From contig CAYYJO010000055.1 in NCBI GenBank assembly GCA_964472265.1, positions 1-13,328 on the forward strand: a stretch of 13,328 bases of DNA. The letters run 5' to 3'. This document shows positions 7,127 to 13,328 of the stretch, in pieces (within the stretch, counting starts at the first letter, position 1; each line of letters begins with the position of its first letter). Source of the stretch: JAGNLA01 sp964472265. Lineage in GTDB: Bacteria > Caldisericota > Caldisericia > JAAYUI01. A program made the position numbers and the translations under genes. The notes beneath the pieces are model-generated. The model did not search any database. It was not told the origin of the DNA and worked only from the letters and a program-made list of their open reading frames with translations.

Positions 7127-8537
7127 TCCCCCTGATTTTGAGGTGACTGGCATTGTCATCGATTCAAGGGAAGCTGGACCCGGCAAAATCTTTGTCGCAC
7201 TCAGAGGCACAAAGACTGATGGCCACAGGTTTGTAAAATCAGCTCAGTCAAACGGTTGCCAGCTCTGCATAACCGAAGTGGAGATGCAAGGCTGCATAAG
7301 GGTTTCAGACACAAAAATTGTCTACGCAATGCTCTCACACGCACTCCACGGTTTTCCGTCAAAGAGCCTGAGATTGTCAGGTGTAACGGCCACAAACGGC
7401 AAAACCACGATCTCCCACATGCTGGCTCACTTGCTTAAACAGATCGATCCAAAGGTTGGGTTGATAGGAACAGCCGGACATTATTTACCATCAGGTCGTA
7501 TACACCCCGACATAAAAAACCCGGTCACAACGCCGTTCCCAACCCAGCTTGACGAGTACTTTGAAATCATGAAGGACGCAGGAACAAAACACGCTGTTCT
7601 AGAAGTTTCCAGCTTCGGTCTTGAAGGCGGAAGGTTGCTTGGCTACGAATTTGACGTGATGGCGATTGCAAACATCAGCGCCTGCCACCACAGCGACTTC
7701 CACGGAGGCCAGGACAAATACGCTTCAGTCAAGCTCCACGCCCTCGATCTTCTGAAATCGGACGGCGTGGCCATACTTAACTCTGACGATCAACTGTTTA
7801 CCCAGGCAAAAGCAATAGCCACCGATAAAAAAATATTGACATTTGGAGAAACCAGCGCTGATTTCTTGCTCAAAGAACTCATTCCAGAAAAAACCGGATC
7901 AATGATGACTATAGCAATAAACGGCGTGGAAATATCGTTCAAACTGAATCTCCCTGCAAGAGTCAACGCTCTCAACGCTCTTTGCGCTCTGGCAATGTTC
8001 GAAGGTTTGGGCTACTCGAGCATCGATTACGCCAGTCAGTTGCAATCCATGCCGGAGATCATGGGCAGATGGAACTGGGTTGACCAAGGCCAGCCGTTCA
8101 CGGTTGTCGTGGACAAGGCAAACACGCCCGAAGCCTTGAGGATTGTTGGCGAACACATGGATTCTGTGAATGCCAAACGAAAAATCGCTGTTGTCTGCAC
8201 GGTTGGTGAAGGTGGCGCCGAGGGCAGGCTTGAAATGGCCAGAGTCGCTGCAAAAGCTTTTGATTATATAATTGTTTCTTACGACGATGCCAAAAATGAA
8301 GACCCTGACGCAATCATCTCCGAATTTTCCTGCTACCTTAAAGAATTCGGTGCCAGTTTTATAGCGGTTCCAGACAGGGCTGAAGCGATTAACGAAGCGA
8401 TAAAGACTGCCTCTGTCGGCGATTTTGTAGCAATCCTCGGAAGAGGCGATGAAGATGGCATGTACCTCAAAGGCAAATGGGTGCCTGTTGACGACAGGGT
8501 TGAGGCCGAAAAGGCATTGAAAGGACTTGGTTACTGA
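7083..8537 (+). CDS. murE: Divergent MurE-type Mur ligase
   Basis: This is an ATP-dependent ligase of the Mur family, placed where MurE (adding the third stem-peptide amino acid to UDP-MurNAc-L-Ala-D-Glu) belongs. Retained from the 7083 start (484 aa): the N-terminal IDSREAGPGKIFVALRG, P-loop GVTATNGKTT (100-109), TTP (149-151), the likely carbamylated lysine in YASVKLHAL (K217) and a C-terminal DDR. Several MurE signatures are altered: EVSSHAL is EVSSFGL, DHLDYHG is CHHSDFHG, DYAHTPD is DKANTPE, GGDRDKGKR is GEGGAEGRLE, DNPR is DDAK, and GKGHE is GRGDE. Amino-acid specificity therefore cannot be predicted. The ATG at 7083 (MRSRELI) fits MurE N-termini better than the ATG at 7050; it overlaps ftsI by 44 bases with no clear Shine-Dalgarno. 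The stop TGA shares one base with murF. Confidence 0.82.
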   Translation: MRSRELIQKAQIQGNPPDFEVTGIVIDSREAGPGKIFVALRGTKTDGHRFVKSAQSNGCQLCITEVEMQGCIRVSDTKIVYAMLSHALHGFPSKSLRLSGVTATNGKTTISHMLAHLLKQIDPKVGLIGTAGHYLPSGRIHPDIKNPVTTPFPTQLDEYFEIMKDAGTKHAVLEVSSFGLEGGRLLGYEFDVMAIANISACHHSDFHGGQDKYASVKLHALDLLKSDGVAILNSDDQLFTQAKAIATDKKILTFGETSADFLLKELIPEKTGSMMTIAINGVEISFKLNLPARVNALNALCALAMFEGLGYSSIDYASQLQSMPEIMGRWNWVDQGQPFTVVVDKANTPEALRIVGEHMDSVNAKRKIAVVCTVGEGGAEGRLEMARVAAKAFDYIIVSYDDAKNEDPDAIISEFSCYLKEFGASFIAVPDRAEAINEAIKTASVGDFVAILGRGDEDGMYLKGKWVPVDDRVEAEKALKGLGY

Positions 8538-9859
8538 TGGAACTGACCATTGCTGAGATTGCAAGGATTCTTGGATATTGTGGCAACTACCCCGACACTA
8601 AGGTGAACGGTTTTGCTTATGATTCGAGGGATGTCCAGCCAGGCGACGCCTTTTTCTGCATTGTCGGCGCAAATGTCGACGGACACGACTTCGCAAGGCA
8701 GGCGGTTGAATCAGGGGCGTCGGTTGTCATCAGCCAGAACCCATTGAGTCTGTCAGCGCCAAACATCGTTTACTACCAGACTGAAGAGGCGTTAATCCTC
8801 CTTGGTCGTGAGTATCTGAAGAAATTCAGCCCTGAAATCATCGGAGTGACTGGATCGGCAGGAAAGACAACAACCAAGGAGCTTTGTGCCTCACTTCTCT
8901 CCAGGCGCTATAAAACAGCCAAAAACGACGGCAACCGTAACACGCCCATTGGTTTGCCATCTTCACTGAAAAACATCAAAAATGACACCGAAATCTTCGT
9001 TGCAGAGATGTCTGGCAGCTGGCCGGAGGAGATAAACACCATTCTCAGAATTTTCAAACCCAGGGTTGGAATCGTTACAAACGTCGGTCATTCCCATATC
9101 GAAGCGCTTGGATCAATCGATGGTGTGGCCAAAGTCAAAGGCAGCTTGATTAAGTCTTTGCCTGTTGGTGGAGTAGCCATCCTCAATGCCGATGACCAAC
9201 GGGTCATGGCCATGTCGGCGCTCACAAAGTGCAAAAAGGTGACGTACGGCACAAACGAACATGCGCTGGTCAGAGGCTCGATGGACGGTGACGTGATATC
9301 AATCAGGGCTTATGGTCAGGTTCAGACATTCAGGCCAAAACTCGCCAGTATCCATTTTCTTTACGACTCCCTGGCAGCAGTCGCCTGCGCCCTCGAATTC
9401 GGATTGACACTGGAAGAATGTGCGATTGGCTGCGAGGAATTCGAACCGGTAGAAGGCCGTGGAAGGGTCATCGAGACAAAACAAGGCTTCACAATCATTG
9501 ACGAGAGCTACAACGCCAACCCAGTTTCGATGCGAGAGACGCTCAAAATGCTGTCCCTCAAGCATGGAAGAAGGTTCGCTGCCCTTGCCGACATGCTCGA
9601 ACTTGGCCCCGAGGCTGAGAGGCTCCATTCCGAGCTTGGACGTTATCTGTCGGAACTGCGACTTGACGGCGTGTTCTGTTATGGTAACCTTTCACAATTG
9701 ACAGCTAATGAAGTCAAGCCAAGCTTGCACTTTAACAGCAAACAGGAGCTCGTGGCAAGCCTGAAATCAAGGCTGCAAAAGGGTGACTGGGTGCTCGTAA
9801 AGGGCAGCAACGGCATGGGCATGAAAGAAGTAGTCGAAAGGCTAAAGGAGGAAATATGA
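8537..9859 (+). CDS. murF: UDP-MurNAc-tripeptide--D-Ala-D-Ala ligase MurF
   Basis: MurF joins D-Ala-D-Ala to the UDP-MurNAc-tripeptide, the last cytoplasmic step of muropeptide assembly. The protein has 440 residues, normal for the family. Motifs in order: SRDVQPGDAFF (30-40), P-loop GVTGSAGKTTTK (103-114), the MurF-typical NRNTPIGLPSS (133-143), EMSGS (157-161), TNVGHSHIEALGS (181-193), the AKVKGS lysine motif (198-203), EPVEGRGR (303-310), IDESYNANPVSM (321-332), ADMLELG (351-357) and KGSNGMGM (422-429). The ATG at 8537 shares one base with the murE stop. Unlike the preceding MurE, its catalytic motifs are close to consensus; the P-loop SAG in place of SNG is a small exception. AAAGGAGG near its 3' end (about 9844-9851) serves the next gene, whose start overlaps by 4 bases. 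Confidence 0.96.
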   Translation: MELTIAEIARILGYCGNYPDTKVNGFAYDSRDVQPGDAFFCIVGANVDGHDFARQAVESGASVVISQNPLSLSAPNIVYYQTEEALILLGREYLKKFSPEIIGVTGSAGKTTTKELCASLLSRRYKTAKNDGNRNTPIGLPSSLKNIKNDTEIFVAEMSGSWPEEINTILRIFKPRVGIVTNVGHSHIEALGSIDGVAKVKGSLIKSLPVGGVAILNADDQRVMAMSALTKCKKVTYGTNEHALVRGSMDGDVISIRAYGQVQTFRPKLASIHFLYDSLAAVACALEFGLTLEECAIGCEEFEPVEGRGRVIETKQGFTIIDESYNANPVSMRETLKMLSLKHGRRFAALADMLELGPEAERLHSELGRYLSELRLDGVFCYGNLSQLTANEVKPSLHFNSKQELVASLKSRLQKGDWVLVKGSNGMGMKEVVERLKEEI

Positions 9860-10791
9860 TTGAAAAGAACTGGATCTGGTTCCACGACCATTTTGGCAAG
9901 GGCGAAATGCACCTTCACGGCATCACGAAGTGGCTTGCAGAGGCTGAAACACCGTTTCAGCATATCGAAATTGGCATAAGCCCCTACTTTGGAAAGATAA
10001 TCCTCATCGATGGCGACGTTCAGTCATCAATCGCCGATGAACACGTATATCATGAATGCCTCGTCCATCCGGCAATGCTCGCCCATCCAAACCCAAAGAA
10101 CGTCCTTATTCTCGGTGGCGGAGAAGGCGCAACCCTTCGCGACATCCTCAAGCACAAGTCGGTTGAACGCTGCGTAATGTGCGACATCGACAGAATGGCA
10201 ATCGACATGTTCAAGGAACACCTTCCGGAATGGCACCAGGGTTCGTTCAAGGATCCGAGAACAACGCTCATTCACGGCGACGCAAGGGCATACCTCGAAA
10301 AGGCAGCCGATGGCGAATTCGACGTAATCATCTCTGACCTCACCGAGCCATACGCTGGTGGCCCTGCACAGAGACTGTTCTCAGTGGAATGCTTTGCAGA
10401 AATCAAGAGAGTTCTTGGTCAGGACGGAATCTATGCCGCACAGTCATCTCTGCTCAGGCTCAAGACATACGAAATGCACCTTGCCATCAAAAAGACAGCA
10501 GAGACATCGCTCCCGTTCTCGCAGTCCTTTGCAGCCTACGTTCAGGCCTATGACACACCGTGGAGCTTCCTCATTGCCTGGAAAGACCCATCAAGAAGAA
10601 TCGACATCACAGGCAAGGTTGACAAGCTCATCGCCGACAGGATCAAGGGCGAAGTGAAGTTCTACGACGAAGAGACCCACAGGCACATCTTCAGCCTTCC
10701 AAAGGATGTCAGGGAACTGCTCAAACAACCGTGCGAACCGATCACCGACAGCAAGCCGTTCAGCCTGGAGTCTAAAGCGTCGGATATGTAG
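9856..10791 (+). CDS. speE: Polyamine aminopropyltransferase, thermospermine/spermidine synthase-like
   Basis: This enzyme transfers an aminopropyl group from decarboxylated SAM to a polyamine. It has 311 residues. An N-terminal beta region (FQHIEIGISPYFGKIILIDGDVQSS) is followed by DEHVYHECLVHPAMLAHPNPK, the nucleotide-binding GGGEG (87-91), VMCDID (107-112), HGDARAYL (140-147) and the catalytic-loop SDLTEPYAGGPAQRLF (160-175). GGGEG in place of GGGDG, VMCDID, and D-L-T-x-P-x-x-GGP in place of DSTDPxGP resemble ACL5/thermospermine-type synthases more than classical SpeE. Asp161 matches the conserved catalytic aspartate; the second acidic residue is Glu164 in place of Asp. A strong AAAGGAGG supports the ATG at 9856, overlapping murF by 4 bases. 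No S-adenosylmethionine decarboxylase is in the window. The family is secure; the product is not. Confidence 0.9.
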   Translation: MIEKNWIWFHDHFGKGEMHLHGITKWLAEAETPFQHIEIGISPYFGKIILIDGDVQSSIADEHVYHECLVHPAMLAHPNPKNVLILGGGEGATLRDILKHKSVERCVMCDIDRMAIDMFKEHLPEWHQGSFKDPRTTLIHGDARAYLEKAADGEFDVIISDLTEPYAGGPAQRLFSVECFAEIKRVLGQDGIYAAQSSLLRLKTYEMHLAIKKTAETSLPFSQSFAAYVQAYDTPWSFLIAWKDPSRRIDITGKVDKLIADRIKGEVKFYDEETHRHIFSLPKDVRELLKQPCEPITDSKPFSLESKASDM

Positions 10792-10841
10792 ACCACGCCT
10801 GACGGCGATAAAAAACTAGGCTCCTTGATTGTTGATACGTG

Positions 10842-10869
10842 GAAATCGGTGGCAAAGCCACACGATTTC
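10842..10869 (+). other. 3' UTR hairpin after speE
   Basis: GAAATCG-GTGGC, loop AAA, GCCAC-A-CGATTTC: 12 bp interrupted by one bulged A. No T-run follows, so it is not an intrinsic terminator by itself. It may protect the mRNA 3' end upstream of the real terminator at 10904. Confidence 0.55.
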
Positions 10870-10903
10870 ATGCATTGTTAATGGTCGTTAAGTAAACAAC
10901 CTC

Positions 10904-10937
10904 AAAAACCCTCTCTTTTTAAGAGAGGGTTTTTGTT
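10904..10937 (+). terminator. Strong intrinsic terminator, probably bidirectional
   Basis: A perfect 9-bp stem, CCCTCTCTT (10909-10917) with AAGAGAGGG (10921-10929) around a TTT loop, is flanked by an A-run upstream and TTTTTGTTTT downstream. It ends the rsmH-speE operon. On the minus strand the A-run becomes a T-run, so it could also stop transcription coming from the lipoprotein gene at 11166-11696. Confidence 0.9.
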
Positions 10938-10946
10938 TTGCTATAT

Positions 10947-10997
10947 CCTTCTCCCGAAACGAAGTTTGGGAGAAGGTGGTTGAAAGCCGGATGAGGG
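10947..10997 (+). repeat. REP-like intergenic inverted repeat
   Basis: CCTTCTCCC (10947-10955) pairs perfectly with GGGAGAAGG (10968-10976). Inside, AAAC/GTTT extends the stem around a GAA loop, with one bulged G. It is followed by GCCGGATGAGGG (10986-10997). This composition resembles dispersed REP-like intergenic elements in other bacteria. Only one copy is in the window, so its repetitive nature is inferred. Confidence 0.5.
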
Positions 10998-11021
10998 AGT
11001 TTTTATAGCGGCTCCGTCGAT

Positions 11022-11038
11022 AAAGGACTAAGTCCTTT
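11022..11038 (+). other. 17-base palindrome
   Basis: AAAGGACT-A-AGTCCTTT is perfectly symmetric around one base. It could be part of the neighbouring REP-like element or a protein-binding site. The rest of 11039-11165 holds no gene, only a weak CTTAG/CTAAG inverted repeat (11136-11153) after the lipoprotein stop. Confidence 0.4.
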
Positions 11039-11165
11039 GAACATCCTTGGTATTGATTTCTCGAACTAATCAATTTCTGTTAAGTCGTGTGCCTTGTTGT
11101 AGATCCTTGAAACCACGTAGCAAGCACAAAAGTTTCTTAGTTCTAGTTCTAAGTTTTGCAAAATA

Positions 11166-11696
11166 TCAATATTTATTTTGTTCTATGACCATTGAATTGA
11201 GAATTGCTTCAAATTCTACCGGAAATTTTCCATTATCAAAATAATAAAATCCGACTGGGATAACTCGTGAATTAGTAGAATAAATAATCCCACTACAATA
11301 ACTTTTTTCAGATGAACTCTCTACCATTACATTTGGTTCAGATAAATATACGCTGATATTATTGAATTTTACGACAGATTTTTCATTTAAATTCGGGTCA
11401 TCAATTTCAAGGCTCCTTTCACCAATTAACTCCATCCGCATAAATTCTTTATCAAAATACAAACTATCAATGTCGCTTTGGGCAGCGACCTTATTATCTA
11501 TTTGTATAGTATTAAGAGGTTCATTGGATTCATTGTTTTTAGGAAATGTATCTAATATCCAACCTGATGGTGTCGAAAATGTTAGCTTTGAGTTAGAAAA
11601 AAAATATTGTTTACTTGGCTGCATGCTGATGGAACTACAAGACATAAGAAATACAATAGTGATCATCAATCCTAAAAATTTTGCTGTTTTTTTCAT
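11166..11696 (-). CDS. Small AT-rich lipoprotein of unknown function
   Basis: The protein has 176 residues. The N-terminus MKKTAKFLGLMITIVFLMSCSS is a lipoprotein signal peptide with lipobox LMSC, so Cys20 should be lipidated and the protein anchored outside the cytoplasmic membrane. The mature part has no motif I recognise with certainty. The pattern FSTPSGW early and FEAILNSMVI at the end resembles small PsbP/DcrB-like exported domains, which is a weak suggestion only. One further cysteine occurs late in the chain. The start at 11696 is supported by GGAGG five bases upstream (11702-11706); an in-frame ATG at 11729 would place residues before the signal peptide. Base composition is visibly more AT-rich than that of the other genes, suggesting transfer or relaxed constraint. 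A (CT)10 tract precedes the ribosome binding site. Confidence 0.75.
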   Translation of the reverse strand: MKKTAKFLGLMITIVFLMSCSSISMQPSKQYFFSNSKLTFSTPSGWILDTFPKNNESNEPLNTIQIDNKVAAQSDIDSLYFDKEFMRMELIGERSLEIDDPNLNEKSVVKFNNISVYLSEPNVMVESSSEKSYCSGIIYSTNSRVIPVGFYYFDNGKFPVEFEAILNSMVIEQNKY

Positions 11697-11728
11697 ACAA
11701 ACCTCCATTTTTTGTTTAGAGTGTAACA

Positions 11729-11748
11729 AGAGAGAGAGAGAGAGAGAG
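11729..11748 (-). repeat. (CT)10 simple sequence repeat upstream of lipoprotein gene
   Basis: Twenty bases of AG on the plus strand read (CT)10 on the coding strand of the lipoprotein gene. The tract ends about 32 bases before its ATG. It lies in the 5' leader or promoter spacer. Such tracts vary in length by slippage. Confidence 0.97.
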
Positions 11749-11789
11749 TAAATACGCCAAAATGCTCGATTGGAGAAATTTGTTAATAT

Positions 11790-11816
11790 CTTATAAACTG
11801 GAGGTTACAGAAACAA
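11790..11816 (-). promoter_or_regulatory. Possible promoter for the lipoprotein gene
   Basis: On the minus strand, TTGTTT (11816-11811) and TATAAG (11795-11790) are separated by 15 bases. This is a fair but short-spaced match that would place the (CT)10 tract in the 5' leader. An alternative -10, TACACT (11725-11720), would put the tract in the promoter spacer or -35. Neither is strong. The rest of 11749-11941 shows no gene or RNA. Confidence 0.25.
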
Positions 11817-11941
11817 AGTTAATGACAACAATCCAGGTGACAATAAACCTAAAAAAACGACATTATCTATAGTTTCCCCGCCTCATGGCTTGAGTCACTT
11901 GGAAATTTATTGTTTCTTGCCTTTGTTCCTCTCAGAAATGA

Positions 11942-11970
11942 AAACTCCCTGGATTCACTCCAGGGAGTTT
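11942..11970 (-). terminator. Terminator hairpin downstream of tldE
   Basis: AAACTCCCTGG (11942-11952) and CCAGGGAGTTT (11960-11970) form a perfect 11-bp stem with a 7-base loop. On the minus strand it is followed by a T-rich stretch (TTTTCATTTCT), fitting an intrinsic terminator for the gene ending at 12019. Confidence 0.8.
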
Positions 11971-11996
11971 CAAGCATCAGTGTATTTGAGGAAAAT

Positions 11997-12015
11997 CCTC
12001 AACCAAAGGTTGAGG
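11997..12015 (-). terminator. Second hairpin directly after the tldE stop
   Basis: CCTCAACC (11997-12004) and GGTTGAGG (12008-12015) form a perfect 8-bp stem with a 3-base loop, three bases past the stop codon. On the minus strand only ATTTTCC follows, so it is a weaker terminator or a transcript-end stabiliser in tandem with the hairpin at 11942. Confidence 0.55.
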
Positions 12016-12018
12016 CGA

Positions 12019-13328
12019 TTATTGCGATGTTGCGCTTGTGAAGTTGAGTTTGACTTTCATTGCAGGAGTCACCATTCCTTCGTGGAGAAGCGACTCTTTG
12101 CCGATTTCAATCACGTTGCCGAAAACATCAAGCATCGAGTCTGTGAAACGCATGTTCCTCAGACCATATGCAATCTTGCCGTTCTCAACCATGAACAGAC
12201 CGTCTCTTGTCAAGCCGGTGAGCATGACGTTGAGCGGGTTCATGAAGCCGATGTACCAGAAGCGTGTGATCAGTACGCCTTTTTCTGTTCCAGCAATGAT
12301 CTTTTCAAGCGATGAGTTGCCACCTGAAACAACGAGGTTGCCAGGATATGGCCCCCATGACGAGGTGGCTGGCCCGCCGTGACCGGTGTTTGGTTTACCG
12401 GTTTTTGCAGCGTAATACGAATCGTAAACGATGTTTTTTGGAACACCCTTTTCGATGATCGGAAGAACCTTCTTCGGGGAACCTTCGAGATCGAAGCCCC
12501 TCGAGTTGAAGGCCGGGTTGTAAGGGTCATCGATGACTGAAACCTTCTCATCAACGACTTTCTTTCCAAGGTTTGATTCAATCCACGAGTTTCCGGCTTC
12601 TGCTGCAGAGGCTGAAACACCGGAATAAACGAGGTTTGAAAGCAGTTCATGTGAAGCGTAGTGGGTCAGGATAACGTCATACTTGCCTGGTACGAGGTCT
12701 TTCGGGTTGTGGCCAACGAGAGCCCTGTCGCACGATTCGGTCACGATCTTCATCGGGTCTATTTCCCTGATGTGATCTGTATCAACTGAGGCAAATCCTG
12801 ATGAATTCTCGGTCATGGCGATGCAGCGGAGGTTTGAATCTGCTGTTTTGTTGTATGCTTCAACTCCGTTGTTGTTTACAATCGCCATTTCGTTCCAGCC
12901 GTTTGAGAAGGCGCCGGCAAGAATCAGGTTCTTTGGTTTTGCATACTCAACCATCTTCCTTACAGCTTCAGCCCTCTGATCCGGCGAATAGTTGGCAGTC
13001 TCTTCATCCATCGGTGAACCTGGTTTGTATTCAGCCTTCGATGGCAGGTTGAATTTTACCGGATTGACTTCCGAAAGGTCGCAAAGCTCTGAGGCTTTTC
13101 TGACTGCCGACTTGAGCGATTCATCATCGAGTGATCCGACGTTTCCTACACCCTGTCTGCCGTTTCTCATGATTCTGACGATAACGGTTGCTGAGTTTTC
13201 TTTTACATTCTGATGGATGTGGGAGTTTGCAAATCTTGTGAGCGACTGGTCTGTGTTGTCAATGAAAACATCGCACTGGTCGCCCTGGCACATGGCAAGA
13301 GTTTTCTTTGCTATTTCGAGAATGTTCA
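12019..13328 (-). CDS. pmbA: TldE/PmbA-family protein, N-terminus outside window
   Basis: The frame stays open to the window edge (NILEIAKKTLAMCQGDQCDVF precedes the first internal ATG at 13293), so the true start is further upstream. Family features, from the 13293 ATG: the N-terminal beta domain (ATVIVRIMRNGRQGVGNVGSLDDESL), then the C-terminal U62/TldD-PmbA domain with DVILTHYASHELL, DDPYNPAFNSRGFDLEGSP, GHGGPATSSWGPYPGNLVV and VLITRFWYIGFMNPLNVMLTGLTRDGLFMVENGKI. The zinc-protease HExxxH of TldD is absent, which marks the TldE/PmbA half of the heterodimer. TldD-TldE complexes cleave unfolded or leader peptides, for example in RiPP maturation. The tldD partner is not in the window and may lie beyond 13328. 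Two hairpins follow the TAA at 12019. Confidence 0.9.
   Translation of the reverse strand, partial: NILEIAKKTLAMCQGDQCDVFIDNTDQSLTRFANSHIHQNVKENSATVIVRIMRNGRQGVGNVGSLDDESLKSAVRKASELCDLSEVNPVKFNLPSKAEYKPGSPMDEETANYSPDQRAEAVRKMVEYAKPKNLILAGAFSNGWNEMAIVNNNGVEAYNKTADSNLRCIAMTENSSGFASVDTDHIREIDPMKIVTESCDRALVGHNPKDLVPGKYDVILTHYASHELLSNLVYSGVSASAAEAGNSWIESNLGKKVVDEKVSVIDDPYNPAFNSRGFDLEGSPKKVLPIIEKGVPKNIVYDSYYAAKTGKPNTGHGGPATSSWGPYPGNLVVSGGNSSLEKIIAGTEKGVLITRFWYIGFMNPLNVMLTGLTRDGLFMVENGKIAYGLRNMRFTDSMLDVFGNVIEIGKESLLHEGMVTPAMKVKLNFTSATSQ

Noticed and set aside
7899..8564. 221-codon open frame on the minus strand
   Set aside because: Antisense to murE, with no recognisable domain; explained by codon bias of the real gene.
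10792..11165. Possible tRNA or other structured RNA gene
   Set aside because: The hairpins do not form a cloverleaf and no T-loop consensus was found; terminator and repeat explain them.
11362..11751. 129-codon open frame on the plus strand
   Set aside because: It overlaps the lipoprotein gene, which has a proper signal peptide and a strong Shine-Dalgarno; this frame ends in the AG repeat and has no motif.
11890..12315. 141-codon open frame on the plus strand
   Set aside because: It runs through two terminator hairpins and antisense to the clear TldE/PmbA gene.

Overview
This window comes from a bacterial chromosome of moderate GC content. It holds a compact run of peptidoglycan and cell-division genes in the style of a dcw cluster. 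The envelope genes fit a walled bacterium with exported thioredoxin and lipoprotein machinery. I cannot assign a phylum from the sequence alone: the divergent MurE, the ACL5-like aminopropyltransferase and the unusual placement of rnpB argue against a well-studied model lineage.

Layout. (1) Positions 1-3489, plus strand: a tightly coupled three-gene set. It comprises a membrane sensor histidine kinase (5' end outside the window), a LiaF-like protein with three membrane segments and a DUF4097-type beta-helix built from SGD/SGN repeats, and a membrane-anchored TlpA-like thioredoxin with a CGPC site. (2) Positions 3490-4094: an RNA locus with a class A RNase P RNA (rnpB, about 3776-4094). It is preceded by a direct repeat that carries an identical promoter plus a mutated, truncated copy of the rnpB 5' third. 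(3) Positions 4049-10791: rsmH (mraW), ftsL, ftsI, murE, murF and a spermidine/thermospermine synthase-like gene. They overlap or touch at nearly every junction, so they very probably form one operon. The rsmH reading frame begins inside the 3' strand of rnpB, so the RNase P RNA is physically the 5' leader of the division operon. (4) Positions 10792-11165: a 3' hairpin, a strong bidirectional terminator, a REP-like inverted repeat and a short palindrome. (5) Positions 11166-11696, minus strand: an AT-rich lipoprotein gene with a (CT)10 simple repeat just upstream of its ribosome binding site. (6) Positions 12019-13328, minus strand: a PmbA/TldE-family gene, 5' end outside the window, followed by two terminator-like hairpins.

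How the genes work together. RsmH methylates 16S rRNA. FtsL and FtsI belong to the septal peptidoglycan synthase complex, and MurE and MurF add the last residues of the muropeptide stem that FtsI cross-links. The aminopropyltransferase makes polyamines and sits where mraY/murD would usually follow. The most interesting points are the rnpB partial duplication with its intact promoter, the rnpB-rsmH overlap, and a MurE in which several family signature motifs are replaced together while neighbouring MurF is largely canonical.
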